Source: Acinetobacter colistiniresistens (GTDB taxonomy: Bacteria; Pseudomonadota; Gammaproteobacteria; Pseudomonadales; Moraxellaceae). From it: a stretch of DNA of 64,000 nucleotides. Location: the NCBI RefSeq assembly GCF_000413935.1, contig NZ_KE340379.1:576595-640594 (forward strand). Reading direction: 5' to 3'. Positions 16,922-25,559 of this stretch are shown here, piece by piece. A model generated the notes under the pieces. It saw nothing but the letters and a program-made list of their open reading frames with translations, did no database searches and was not told where the DNA came from. Positions within the stretch are counted from its first letter, which is position 1; the number at the start of each line of letters is the position of its first letter. The position numbers and the translations under genes are program-made.

Positions 16922-17848
16922 TTATTCCTGTATTTTATTTATTTCAGGCCTAATATTTTGAAAGTGCTGACGAATGACGTCAAGCCAAGCCTGAACAGCG
17001 GGTGAGATGGGAAGGCTTTTTTTCCATGCCATCGCTAAATGCCACTGAATATTTGGTTTTTCAAGCGGAATGGCTGCAAATAAATTGCAATCCAGCATAT
17101 CGGTATAATATTTTGGCAGTAGGGCTATTCCCATGCGTTGTAACACCATATCCGCCAGAAGATTCCACTGGCTGGTACGGCAGGCAATACTTGGATAAAA
17201 GCCATGCTGCTGGCACGCATCCAGAATAATACGGTTTAAGGAAAAATTTTCAGGAAACATCAAGAAGGATTGGTGTCGCAATTCTTCTAAAGTGATTTTT
17301 TTCCGTGACGCCCAAATTGCATCTCGTCGTAACAAAACCATTAAAGGGTAATTACACAATTCAATGCTATCAAAAATCTGTGGATCGAAAGGTTGTAACA
17401 ATACACCTACATCCAATTCATTGTTGTGCAAAGCGAGTTCAATCGCTCTGGACCCGACTTCAAGAAAAGAGAGTTCAATTTTAGGCCATTGTTGGTGATA
17501 ATCAAAAAGGGCAGTGGTGAGTAGTTGAGCACCTAATGGCGGAACGCCAAGTTTTAGGGTACCTGTTTTTAATTGTTGATAATTTTCAATTTCTAGGAAA
17601 ATATTTTGCTCGGCTTGCAGCAGTTCCACAGCGTGTTGATAGATGCGTTTCCCAATTTCAGTCAGTTCAAGTTGTCTTTTACGACCATGTTCGGGTTTCA
17701 CGAGCAGTTGTACTTGCAGCTGTTGTTCGAGCTGCTGCAAAATTTTACTAATGGTTGGCTGAGTGAGGCATAACGCTTCTGCCGTCCGAGTAAAACTTTT
17801 CGTTTTTACTAAGGTGACAAAGCATTGTAATGATTTGAAGGAAAGCAT
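16922..17848 (-). CDS. LysR-family regulator, CidR-like
   Basis: 308 residues with a typical LysR N-terminal winged helix-turn-helix (LQCFVTLVKTKSFTRTAEAL, then LTQPTISKILQQLEQQL) and a periplasmic-binding-like effector domain (LKLGVPPLGAQLL onwards). It is divergent from cidA/cidB with 113 bp between start codons, the standard CidR arrangement. In Bacillus and Staphylococcus CidR activates cidAB in response to acetate or overflow metabolism; a similar role is inferred here. Confidence 0.85.
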   Translation of the reverse strand: MLSFKSLQCFVTLVKTKSFTRTAEALCLTQPTISKILQQLEQQLQVQLLVKPEHGRKRQLELTEIGKRIYQHAVELLQAEQNIFLEIENYQQLKTGTLKLGVPPLGAQLLTTALFDYHQQWPKIELSFLEVGSRAIELALHNNELDVGVLLQPFDPQIFDSIELCNYPLMVLLRRDAIWASRKKITLEELRHQSFLMFPENFSLNRIILDACQQHGFYPSIACRTSQWNLLADMVLQRMGIALLPKYYTDMLDCNLFAAIPLEKPNIQWHLAMAWKKSLPISPAVQAWLDVIRQHFQNIRPEINKIQE

Positions 17849-17861
17849 AACAAATTTTTAA

Positions 17862-17901
17862 TTATTCCATTTATGAATAATTTTAACATGAATAATTCAT
17901 A
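17862..17901. promoter_or_regulatory. Palindromes in the cidR/cidA divergent promoter
   Basis: ATTATTC (17862-17868) / GAATAAT (17876-17882) is an inverted repeat with a 7-base gap. It is followed by the palindrome ATGAATAATTCAT (17889-17901), which repeats the same half-site. LysR proteins bind such dyads between divergent genes, so this is the likely regulator site. Confidence 0.5.
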
Positions 17902-17961
17902 TCATCACGCTGCTGGCTGGATAAGATAATAATTATGTAGTTCACCATTTGATTTCATAAA

Positions 17962-18396
17962 ATGCGTACCGAAGCTGTTTCTGGAATATCCACACAAAAC
18001 TCACTTTTGCAATTGTTTAAACAAATTTTAATTCTGGCTGGATTTTGGAGTGCAGGTTATGTCCTGCATCAAAAGTTAGGTATACCAATCTCTGCGGGAA
18101 TTTTAGGTATGTTCTTGCTGCTCTTCAGCCTGTTTTTTAAATTCATCAACATTGATCAAGTCGCAACAGGAGCAGCATTTGTTTTGGGTGAGTTATTACT
18201 GTTTTTTATCCCTGTGGTTGTCGCAATCGTTCAATACAAAAACTTATTTATGACAGAAGGTTGGCAAATTGTATTGAGCATTGCACTGGGTACGATTCTG
18301 GTCATGTTAAGTACTTCGCTTACCATTCACTATTACCATCGCATGAAAAATTATTTGCTTGTAATACGTAAGCATTTCCAGCAGAAGCATATTTAA
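17962..18396 (+). CDS. cidA: CidA/LrgA family holin-like membrane protein
   Basis: 144 residues with four predicted membrane helices and the family motif region LHQKLGIPISAGILGMFLLL and LGELLLFFIPVVVAIVQY. CidA/LrgA proteins are holin- or transporter-like inner-membrane proteins that work with CidB/LrgB. Recent work on LrgAB points to pyruvate transport as well as to effects on murein hydrolases. The cidB start codon follows 11 bp after this stop. Confidence 0.88.
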   Translation: MRTEAVSGISTQNSLLQLFKQILILAGFWSAGYVLHQKLGIPISAGILGMFLLLFSLFFKFINIDQVATGAAFVLGELLLFFIPVVVAIVQYKNLFMTEGWQIVLSIALGTILVMLSTSLTIHYYHRMKNYLLVIRKHFQQKHI

Positions 18397-18407
18397 AGGT
18401 AGTCAAG

Positions 18408-19097
18408 ATGAATATTTGGTCAATTCTTTGTTTGATCTGGACTTTGCTGGCCTATGTAATTGCAAAGCGGCTCTATCAAAAGTATCCGAAATTATGGCTA
18501 TCCCCAGCGCTGAGTGTGCCGATACTCACGATTATTTTGATGATGATTTTCGGGATTTCATATCAGACTTATGCTGAAGATACTCAGTGGATTGTCAATT
18601 TACTTGGCCCTGCAACGGTTGCATTCGCCGTGCCGATTTATCGTTATCGCGAGACAATTCGCAAAAATTTGGGGGTTTTATCAGTCGCCATTGTTGTGGG
18701 GATGAGTGTTGGTGTGATGTCGGCTTATGAGATGGCACAGTTATTTCATTTTAGTCCTGAAGTCACCAATAGTTTGATGGCACGTTCTATCTCAACACCT
18801 TTTGCCATGATTTTGGCAGAAGATATTCATGGTTCAGCAGCATTGGTGTCTTTATTTACCGTCATTACCGGTTTGGTGGGAATGATTTGTGGAGACGCCA
18901 TTTTAGCATTCACCAAAATCCGTTCTAATGTGGCGAATGGTGCTGCATTTGGCAATGCAGCGCATGGTTTTGGCACGGTGAGAGCTCAACAACGTAATCG
19001 TGAGGAAGGGGTAATCGCAAGTTTAACCATGGTCATTGCTGGTATTTTAATGGTTTTGATTGGCCCAGCAGCGATTCATTTATGGTTATTGATCTAA
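18408..19097 (+). CDS. cidB: CidB/LrgB family membrane protein
   Basis: 229 residues and 6-7 hydrophobic helices. Family landmarks are LLGPATVAFAVPIYRYRETI, ARSISTPFAMILAEDI, and the C-terminal GNAAHGFGTVRAQQRNREEG. It is the partner of CidA in the membrane and the second and last gene of the operon. Confidence 0.9.
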   Translation: MNIWSILCLIWTLLAYVIAKRLYQKYPKLWLSPALSVPILTIILMMIFGISYQTYAEDTQWIVNLLGPATVAFAVPIYRYRETIRKNLGVLSVAIVVGMSVGVMSAYEMAQLFHFSPEVTNSLMARSISTPFAMILAEDIHGSAALVSLFTVITGLVGMICGDAILAFTKIRSNVANGAAFGNAAHGFGTVRAQQRNREEGVIASLTMVIAGILMVLIGPAAIHLWLLI

Positions 19098-19843
19098 GCA
19101 CCTTTTAGTAATATTCGGGTGATCCTTAAAGTGATTGAGTGTGAGCCTGTGAAGTGTACTGCATAATTCATTTCATTGGCTTGCTTATTATTAATTTTTT
19201 ATAAATATTTAATTTAGTTTTTTGAAACCTTAAGGTGTTAGGTTAAAGGGAACTTGAATTAATCTTTTTTTAAGTGGCGTTATATATTGGTAAAGGCTGT
19301 TTTTGATCAATAACTGTTGCACTTGTTAATTAATGTGTATTAGAAAAATAGAAAGAATAGAAAATGGAGAAAAAGAGCCATTACATCCATAAAAAACATC
19401 TTTTATAATCTGGTATAAAATTGATCAGATACATGATGTATTGTTTCTGAAGCTGCTGTTAGATAGCACTTGTTTTGGTTTGGAATAAATAATATTTTGT
19501 TTTATAAGTGTTTTTAATTTTTGTGTAAAGCGCTCTAAGTTATACAATTTTGATATTTCGTGCATTTTTTAATATCTGAAGCTGCATAAGTTTTATTATA
19601 AAAAGATTAAACGGAGTGAGTGTATAAGAGATCTCTATTTATTATTAAAGCTTAGGCGGTTTTGATCTTTTACCTTGCAGCTTAATATAATAAAATGTAA
19701 TCTCGTCGACGTGTTGTGATCTATTTTCTACGGGTGAAATTCAATAAAATTAAGAATTCTTTTCTCTAATAAGTAATTTTAAACAACTATCTGACTGAAC
19801 TGATTATTTGCTAAATCATAATTTTAACGAGCGTATCAACTGA
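19098..19843. other. Long AT-rich leader upstream of the NRPS gene
   Basis: 746 bp without a gene I can support on either strand. There is no clear hairpin terminator after cidB. A short repeat TCTGAAGCTGC occurs near 19446 and again near 19576. The length before the synthetase start suggests a complex promoter or a long 5' untranslated region, but no known riboswitch is recognised. Confidence 0.4.
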
Positions 19844-22800
19844 ATGAATCAAATTGCGATAAACGAAAAAAATATTATTCGTGGTAAACACCACCCAGAG
19901 TTTTTGCAGGAAGAAGTTTTAACCGATATTTTTGTCCAGACTGCACAACGTCTCCCTCAAAAAACTGCCCTGATCGAAGCAGAACAACAGATCAGTTATG
20001 CCGAGTTATATCAGCAGGCGTTGGTCATGGCACAGCATTTAACCCTGAACGGGATTAAAGCGGGGGATATCGTTGGCTTGTGGTTGCCGCGGGGAATTGA
20101 ATTATTAAAATCCCAATTGGCGATCTGCCTCAGTGGTGCTGCCTGGTTGCCTTTTGATATGGATACCCCGGCAGACCGGATTGCAGTCTGTCTTGAAGAT
20201 GCGGCGGCGGTCGGCATGATCACCACCGATGAGTGGTATGAACATTTGGCCGAAGTTCCACAAACCAAGTGGACCAATACCGAATTACAACGCCCACTTG
20301 ATCAGACGGTTGAACTCGCCAGAACTACACCGGAACAACCTGCCTATATTATTTATACCTCAGGTTCGACAGGGAAACCGAAAGGGATTGTCATTACCCA
20401 GAAGAATATTTGCCACTTCCTGCGCAGTGAAAACAGTATCTTGGGCATTCAGGAGCAAGACAAGGTCTATCAAGGCTTCTCGGTGGCTTTTGATATGTCT
20501 TTTGAGGAAATCTGGCTGTCTTATCTGGTCGGTGCAACATTGTGGATTGCACCTAAATCACTGGTCAGTGATCCAGAACGCTTATGTAAAACCTTGCAAC
20601 AAGAACAGATCACGGTTTTACATGCCGTACCAACCTTACTGGCTTTATTCCCGGAAGATGTACCGAACCTGCGCATCATCAATCTGGGTGGAGAAATGTG
20701 CCCGGACTCACTGGTTGATCGCTGGGCATTACCCCACCACCAAATGTTTAATACCTATGGGCCAACTGAAACCACGGTATCTGCCAGTCTGGAACTATTG
20801 CAGCGTGGCAAACCCGTCACGATTGGCAAGCCCTTACCCAACTATGGCATGTTGGTCATCAATGCAGAACGCGAACTGTTGCCGCAAGGAGAAACAGGGG
20901 AACTGTGTATCTTTGGACCGAGTGTGGCACCCGGTTATTTAGGACGCCCTGATCTGACTGCCGATAAATTTATCCAAAATCCATGGGCCAGCAATCCAGA
21001 CGAAGAAAGCCTGTATCGCACAGGGGATCTGGCCAAAATCGATGAGTTTGGTCAGGTGCATTGCTTAGGCCGTGCCGATGATCAGGTGAAGATTCGCGGC
21101 TTCCGAGTTGAACTCGGTGAGATTGAAGCGGCGTTATGTGATCTGGATGGCATTGGCACCGCAGCCGTGATTCTACGTGCTGAAGATGGCATTGATCAGT
21201 TGATTGCCTTCATTGCTCCTGAACTTGATGCCCAACACGCCATCGAAATTAAACAGCTACGCCATCACCTCAGTCAGCGCTTGCCGCCTTATATGGTGCC
21301 CAACCGCTTTGAAGTGATTGAGGAAGTACCTCGTTTATTGTCAGGAAAAATTGACCGCAAAGCCCTGAAAGCACGTCCATTAACCAGTGTGGTTGATCGG
21401 AGCGAATCAGATCAGCCGCAGAATCAGGCCGAAGAAATCTTATTTGGCATACTCAATCGCTTATTCCCGAATATCCCGATTAAATTAGATGCAGACTTCT
21501 TTGACGATCTCGGTGGACACTCACTGTTGGCTGCTGTACTGATTTCCAACCTACGCGCACACCCTGAATACAGTCACCTGACCATTCAAAGTCTGTATCA
21601 GGCCCGCAGAGTTGGTGCCATTGCCGCACTGATGCTGGAACAGCCTGAACCGTCATTATTTGATAGCCAGCTCGGGCAGGATAATCCACGAAATACCCGC
21701 TATAAATGGCTGTGTGGTCTGGCACAATCCGTGACGATACCTGTGCTGATCTCGATCAATATCTTACAGTGGCTGGCTCCGTTCTTTACCTACCATTATT
21801 TTACCGGCGGTACACGAGACACGATTCCCTCGGCGATTCTATTGTCACTGCTGGTCTATGTCATGGTGATTCTCGCCAGCTTTGCACTGTCGATTAGTGT
21901 AAAACGGGTGTTATTACTCGGGATACCAGCAGGGCGTTACCCACTCTGGGGAATGACCTATTTCCGTTGGTGGCTGGCAGACCGAATCAGCAGCATTTCA
22001 CCGGTATATCTCTTATCCGGTTCAACCTTGCTGAATCTCTACCTCAAAGCACTGGGGGCAAAGATTGGCCATGATGTCAGCATCAGTTCCGTACATATCC
22101 GGATGCCTTCTTTATTGACCATTGAAGATGGGGTCAGCATTGGTTCCAATGTCAATCTGGAGAATGCTAAAGTTGAACATGGCCATCTGGTATTGGGTTC
22201 AGTTCATTTGAAACAAGACAGTTATGTCGGTTCCTATGCGGTATTGGAAGAAAATACCGTATTAGAACCCCGTGCCCATGTGAATGCCTTAACTGCGATT
22301 GAATATGACACCACGGTGCCAGCAGGTGAAATCTGGGAGGGTACACCTGCGAAGAAAATTGGCCATGTGGACAGCTTGGAGCCATTGGCTGCACGCCCGA
22401 AACTGTCGTTTATCCGTAAAATCTCAGAATATGCCTACTATGCAATCAGTGCATTATTCATTGCCTGTATCTTCTTTATCCCAATCTTTCCAAGCTTCCT
22501 ATTGGTGGACTGGTTAGATGTCAATATTTTCAATATTGATCCGAACAACCACTTACAGATTGCGTTGTACTATTTCATTCTGGCGATTCCAGCCAGTGCG
22601 ATGATGATGGTGATTACCGCACTGATCTCCTCGGCATTACGTAAAGTAGCCTTGCCGCGTTTAGAGACGGGCAGCTATGCCATCCATGGCGGCACCTATT
22701 ATCGTAAATGGTTTGCATCACAGATTTTAGAAACCAGTTTACAAACCCTGCATGGTTTATTTGCCACTATCTACGCACCAACCTGGTTCCGTTTGTTGGG

Positions 22801-23842
22801 TGCCAAAGTCGGTAAAAACACCGAAATCTCAACAGCAACAGGGGTAATTCCTGAACTGCTGACTTTGGGAGAGGAAAGCTTTATTGCCGATGCCGTGATG
22901 TTGGGGGATGAGGAAATCAAGGGCGGCTGGATGACCTTAAAATCGACCCAGATTGGTAACCGCAGCTTTGTAGGGAATAGTGCCTATATCGCGGATGGGA
23001 CGGTATTACCGGACAATGTGTTGATCGGGGTGCAATCCAAAACACCAGATAACCGAGAAATGTACTCAGGTCAAACCTGGTTTGGTTCTCCACCTTTACT
23101 TCTGCCTGCACGTGAGGCAGCAGAACAGTACCCAGACCACCTGACCTTTCAACCGAGTGTTAAGCGACGTCTGATGCGTGGTTTGATTGAAGGTCTGCGG
23201 ATCGTATTACCGGCAGCGCTGGCGATTGGTGTGGGTTATATGATCGTACTGGAAATTATTGATGTGATTAATAACTACAGTATCGCGACAGGGCTATTGG
23301 CCTTGACTTTGGCGGGGCTGCTCTATGGTGTGGGCTGCTTTGTGATCGTGGCGTTATTGAAATGGATTTTAATTGGTCGTTACCAACCACGTTCAGCACC
23401 GATGTGGACCATGTTTGTCTGGTTAAGTGAGGGGGTGACCAGTTTATATGAAGCGGTTGCAATCCCGAACTTCCTGAACTACCTCAGAGGCACACCAATG
23501 TTACCGTTCTTCCTGCGCCTGTTAGGGGTACGTATAGGTAAGGATGTGTATATGGATACCGCAGATATCACCGAGTTTGATTGTGTTGAGATTGGAGACC
23601 GAGCTGAATTTAACAGTTTCTCTGGTCCACAGACGCATTTATTTGAAGACCGGATTATGAAAATTGGTCAGGTGAAAGTGGGCAATGATGTGGTGGTGAA
23701 TGCGCGCAGTATTATTTTATATAATGCCAATGTGAGCCATCATGCGGTATTGGGTCCACTGACTTTGGTGATGAAAGGTGAGAACATACCAGCCAAATCA
23801 GCTTGGATTGGTTCACCTGCTGTGCCTTGGAGACATCAATAA
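19844..23842 (+). CDS. Pls/PosA-type single-module NRPS (amino-acid homopolymer synthetase)
   Basis: 1332 residues. An adenylation domain (~20-515) has YIIYTSGSTGKPKGIV, FNTYGPTETT, YRTGDLAK and LSGKIDRKAL. A carrier domain follows with DDLGGHSLLA (phosphopantetheine Ser ~560). Then come three repeats of two membrane helices plus a hexapeptide left-handed beta-helix domain, the last ending ENIPAKSAWIGSPAVPW. No condensation or thioesterase domain is present. This is the architecture of epsilon-poly-lysine synthetase (Pls) and PosA, which join one amino acid repeatedly through side-chain amides. Pocket residues read by eye (FDMSFEEIW; His in VLHAVP) include an acidic residue, compatible with a basic amino acid such as ornithine or lysine. 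The monomer is not proven. GC is higher than in flanking DNA. Confidence 0.9.
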   Translation: MNQIAINEKNIIRGKHHPEFLQEEVLTDIFVQTAQRLPQKTALIEAEQQISYAELYQQALVMAQHLTLNGIKAGDIVGLWLPRGIELLKSQLAICLSGAAWLPFDMDTPADRIAVCLEDAAAVGMITTDEWYEHLAEVPQTKWTNTELQRPLDQTVELARTTPEQPAYIIYTSGSTGKPKGIVITQKNICHFLRSENSILGIQEQDKVYQGFSVAFDMSFEEIWLSYLVGATLWIAPKSLVSDPERLCKTLQQEQITVLHAVPTLLALFPEDVPNLRIINLGGEMCPDSLVDRWALPHHQMFNTYGPTETTVSASLELLQRGKPVTIGKPLPNYGMLVINAERELLPQGETGELCIFGPSVAPGYLGRPDLTADKFIQNPWASNPDEESLYRTGDLAKIDEFGQVHCLGRADDQVKIRGFRVELGEIEAALCDLDGIGTAAVILRAEDGIDQLIAFIAPELDAQHAIEIKQLRHHLSQRLPPYMVPNRFEVIEEVPRLLSGKIDRKALKARPLTSVVDRSESDQPQNQAEEILFGILNRLFPNIPIKLDADFFDDLGGHSLLAAVLISNLRAHPEYSHLTIQSLYQARRVGAIAALMLEQPEPSLFDSQLGQDNPRNTRYKWLCGLAQSVTIPVLISINILQWLAPFFTYHYFTGGTRDTIPSAILLSLLVYVMVILASFALSISVKRVLLLGIPAGRYPLWGMTYFRWWLADRISSISPVYLLSGSTLLNLYLKALGAKIGHDVSISSVHIRMPSLLTIEDGVSIGSNVNLENAKVEHGHLVLGSVHLKQDSYVGSYAVLEENTVLEPRAHVNALTAIEYDTTVPAGEIWEGTPAKKIGHVDSLEPLAARPKLSFIRKISEYAYYAISALFIACIFFIPIFPSFLLVDWLDVNIFNIDPNNHLQIALYYFILAIPASAMMMVITALISSALRKVALPRLETGSYAIHGGTYYRKWFASQILETSLQTLHGLFATIYAPTWFRLLGAKVGKNTEISTATGVIPELLTLGEESFIADAVMLGDEEIKGGWMTLKSTQIGNRSFVGNSAYIADGTVLPDNVLIGVQSKTPDNREMYSGQTWFGSPPLLLPAREAAEQYPDHLTFQPSVKRRLMRGLIEGLRIVLPAALAIGVGYMIVLEIIDVINNYSIATGLLALTLAGLLYGVGCFVIVALLKWILIGRYQPRSAPMWTMFVWLSEGVTSLYEAVAIPNFLNYLRGTPMLPFFLRLLGVRIGKDVYMDTADITEFDCVEIGDRAEFNSFSGPQTHLFEDRIMKIGQVKVGNDVVVNARSIILYNANVSHHAVLGPLTLVMKGENIPAKSAWIGSPAVPWRHQ

Positions 23843-23865
23843 GTTTATAATTAGCCAAATATATG

Positions 23866-23899
23866 AAAGGGATAAGCAGTGAAAGTGCTTATCCCTTTT
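23866..23899 (+). terminator. Rho-independent terminator after the synthetase
   Basis: Perfect 10-bp stem GGGATAAGCA / TGCTTATCCC with a 7-base loop, A-rich before and TTTT after, 24 bases past the stop codon. Confidence 0.88.
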
Positions 23900-23936
23900 G
23901 CTTAGATGGCTTTAAAGAACGTGCTGATAACAAGGG

Positions 23937-24698
23937 CTAATGTGCTGTTGAGGCTGGTTTTGATTTAAAGAAGATAAGACAGAATACAATAAATGCCAAT
24001 AATACGAATGAAGCACCGAATCGACTTAAATCAAGTCCCCCGTGATCTAGTGGTTTATCAAGGAAATCACCTAAGACAGCGCCTAAAGGTCTGGTGATAA
24101 CGAAGGCAGACCAGAAGAGAAAGGTTCTTGAGATTTGAGTCCAGTAATAGAGTGCTGCTAAGACTAAGAGCAGAGAACCAAAGATCAATGCCGAGGCGGT
24201 ATAACCTAATCCTTGTGTATCAGCCGTCCAGTCTCCCAAAGCGGTGCCCAAGGTTTGCGAAAACATGATGGTGATCCAATAAAAAGCTTCACTCTTTGTA
24301 GACTGAACGCTATTGACTGCAATATTTCCACTACTCTGATACCAGATTGCCAGAGATGCAAGCAATAAAATAAGAAGTAAGGTGCTGCCGCCTGAATAGC
24401 CAATTCCTAGAGAGCGATCAACAAAATCTGCGATGGTGGTGCCGAGCGTGGTGGTTGAAATGATGGTTGCCCAATATAAAAAAGGTTTATATTGTTTGGC
24501 TTTCATTTGCAGTGCAACAAAGCCAATGAAAATAATAGAGAAAATACAAGTGCTTAAGATATAGCCAAAATTAAGGGACATAGATAAAGCATCACCTGCT
24601 GTTTCACCTAGCGTGGTTGCTGCAATTTTTATGATCCAGAAGATGAGAGTCACTTCAGGCACTTTGCTGAATGTCTGACTGAGCGTATTGTTATCCAT
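23937..24698 (-). CDS. COG4705-type multi-span membrane protein
   Basis: 253 residues with about eight hydrophobic helices arranged as four repeats. Each repeat carries a K/T-TLG-x-x-GD-like motif: KIAATTLGETAGDALS, STTTLGTTIADFVD, SQTLGTALGDWTAD and TRPLGAVLGDFLDK. This is typical of the uncharacterised COG4705 inner-membrane family. The conserved Thr/Asp residues within membranes suggest an ion or small-molecule carrier, which is inference. It is divergent from the PAP2 gene and shares its short upstream region. Confidence 0.78.
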   Translation of the reverse strand: MDNNTLSQTFSKVPEVTLIFWIIKIAATTLGETAGDALSMSLNFGYILSTCIFSIIFIGFVALQMKAKQYKPFLYWATIISTTTLGTTIADFVDRSLGIGYSGGSTLLLILLLASLAIWYQSSGNIAVNSVQSTKSEAFYWITIMFSQTLGTALGDWTADTQGLGYTASALIFGSLLLVLAALYYWTQISRTFLFWSAFVITRPLGAVLGDFLDKPLDHGGLDLSRFGASFVLLAFIVFCLIFFKSKPASTAH

Positions 24699-24792
24699 TA
24701 TTCACTCCGGTTCGAAGATGAGTAAAATTTAGACTTTTTTTATTAATTCAGACTTAAGCTTAAATTGTAATTTTATTCAAAATTTTAAAAGC

Positions 24793-24809
24793 TTTAATTT
24801 TAGTTTAAG
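24793..24809 (+). promoter_or_regulatory. PmrA-like box upstream of the PAP2 gene
   Basis: TTTAAT at 24793-24798, five bases, then TTTAAG at 24804-24809. This is exactly the PmrA direct-repeat consensus (Y/H-TTAA-K/D, N5, same). It lies ~50 bp before the chosen PAP2 start. PmrA control of membrane phosphate and lipid A genes is known in Acinetobacter. Prediction from pattern only. Confidence 0.45.
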
Positions 24810-24857
24810 GTGGACTTTTTATATTTTCAGCGTCAAATCATCATGGAACGATTGGCG

Positions 24858-25418
24858 ATGTCAATTGAAGCTATCGATATTCGTTTATTTAACTGGATAA
24901 ACGCCACTGCAACACAAAACCCTATTTTAGATAAAATTGCATTATTTTCATCACATAATTTGATCGCAGTTTTATTTATATTTTTAATTGTCTCTTTATT
25001 TTTTAAGGATAAGGCATATAAAGGGCAGTTTATAAAAACGTTGATTACAGTGTTGGCTTCTTTATTAGTGACGCAACTGATTCATGCCGTGTATTACCAT
25101 CCGCGTCCTTTTGATCTTGGGATTGGGCATATCTTGACAGGGCATGGCTCATCTTCATCATTTCCAAGTCAGCATACCTTAACAGTCATGACGATTGCTT
25201 GGTCATACTTGCTTTCGGGCTACCGAAAAATTGGCAGTATGGCACTTTTACTGGGTGTTATTGTCGGCTGGTCAAGGGTTTATATTGGGGTTCACTTTCC
25301 TTTTGATATATTAGGTTCATTTGTTATTGCTTTTATACTTGTATTAACTATGAATCTGGTTTTCAAAGAGTTTATTTTAAAATTCAGAAAACCCGTTGCT
25401 ATTTCCCTGGCTAAATGA
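24858..25418 (+). CDS. PAP2-superfamily phosphatase (BcrC-like undecaprenyl-PP phosphatase)
   Basis: 186 residues from ATG 24858 (MSIEAIDIRL), preferred because GGAACG precedes it and an upstream GTG at 24810 would start inside the promoter; ATG 24843 is possible. Five to six membrane helices carry the three PAP2 catalytic motifs: HAVYYHPRPF (motif 1), SSFPSQHT (motif 2, Gln replacing the usual Gly) and GWSRVYIGVHFPFDILG (motif 3 with nucleophile His). The likely reaction is periplasmic dephosphorylation of undecaprenyl pyrophosphate or another lipid phosphate. The PmrA-like box suggests a link to polymyxin-type envelope stress. Confidence 0.85.
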   Translation: MSIEAIDIRLFNWINATATQNPILDKIALFSSHNLIAVLFIFLIVSLFFKDKAYKGQFIKTLITVLASLLVTQLIHAVYYHPRPFDLGIGHILTGHGSSSSFPSQHTLTVMTIAWSYLLSGYRKIGSMALLLGVIVGWSRVYIGVHFPFDILGSFVIAFILVLTMNLVFKEFILKFRKPVAISLAK

Positions 25419-25489
25419 AAGGATATTTAAGCTGAGGTAGAGATTGGATAGTCGATTTTATATATTAATTATAATTGAATATAAAACCA

Positions 25490-25523
25490 AAACCTGTGCA
25501 ACTATATAAAAATGCACAGGTTT
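25490..25523. terminator. Bidirectional terminator between PAP2 and tagX
   Basis: Perfect 11-bp inverted repeat AAACCTGTGCA / TGCACAGGTTT with a 12-base AT-rich loop, placed between two convergent genes. It has A-tracts before and T-rich sequence after. Confidence 0.7.
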
Positions 25524-25559
25524 ATCTGTTTTAAGGCAGTGGAATAATAATGAGATGAA

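Noticed and set aside
20229..20942. 237-codon open frame inside the synthetase gene
   Set aside because: It is in another frame of a well-supported NRPS gene with clear A-domain motifs; the GC-rich codons leave shadow frames open. No ribosome site or family match.
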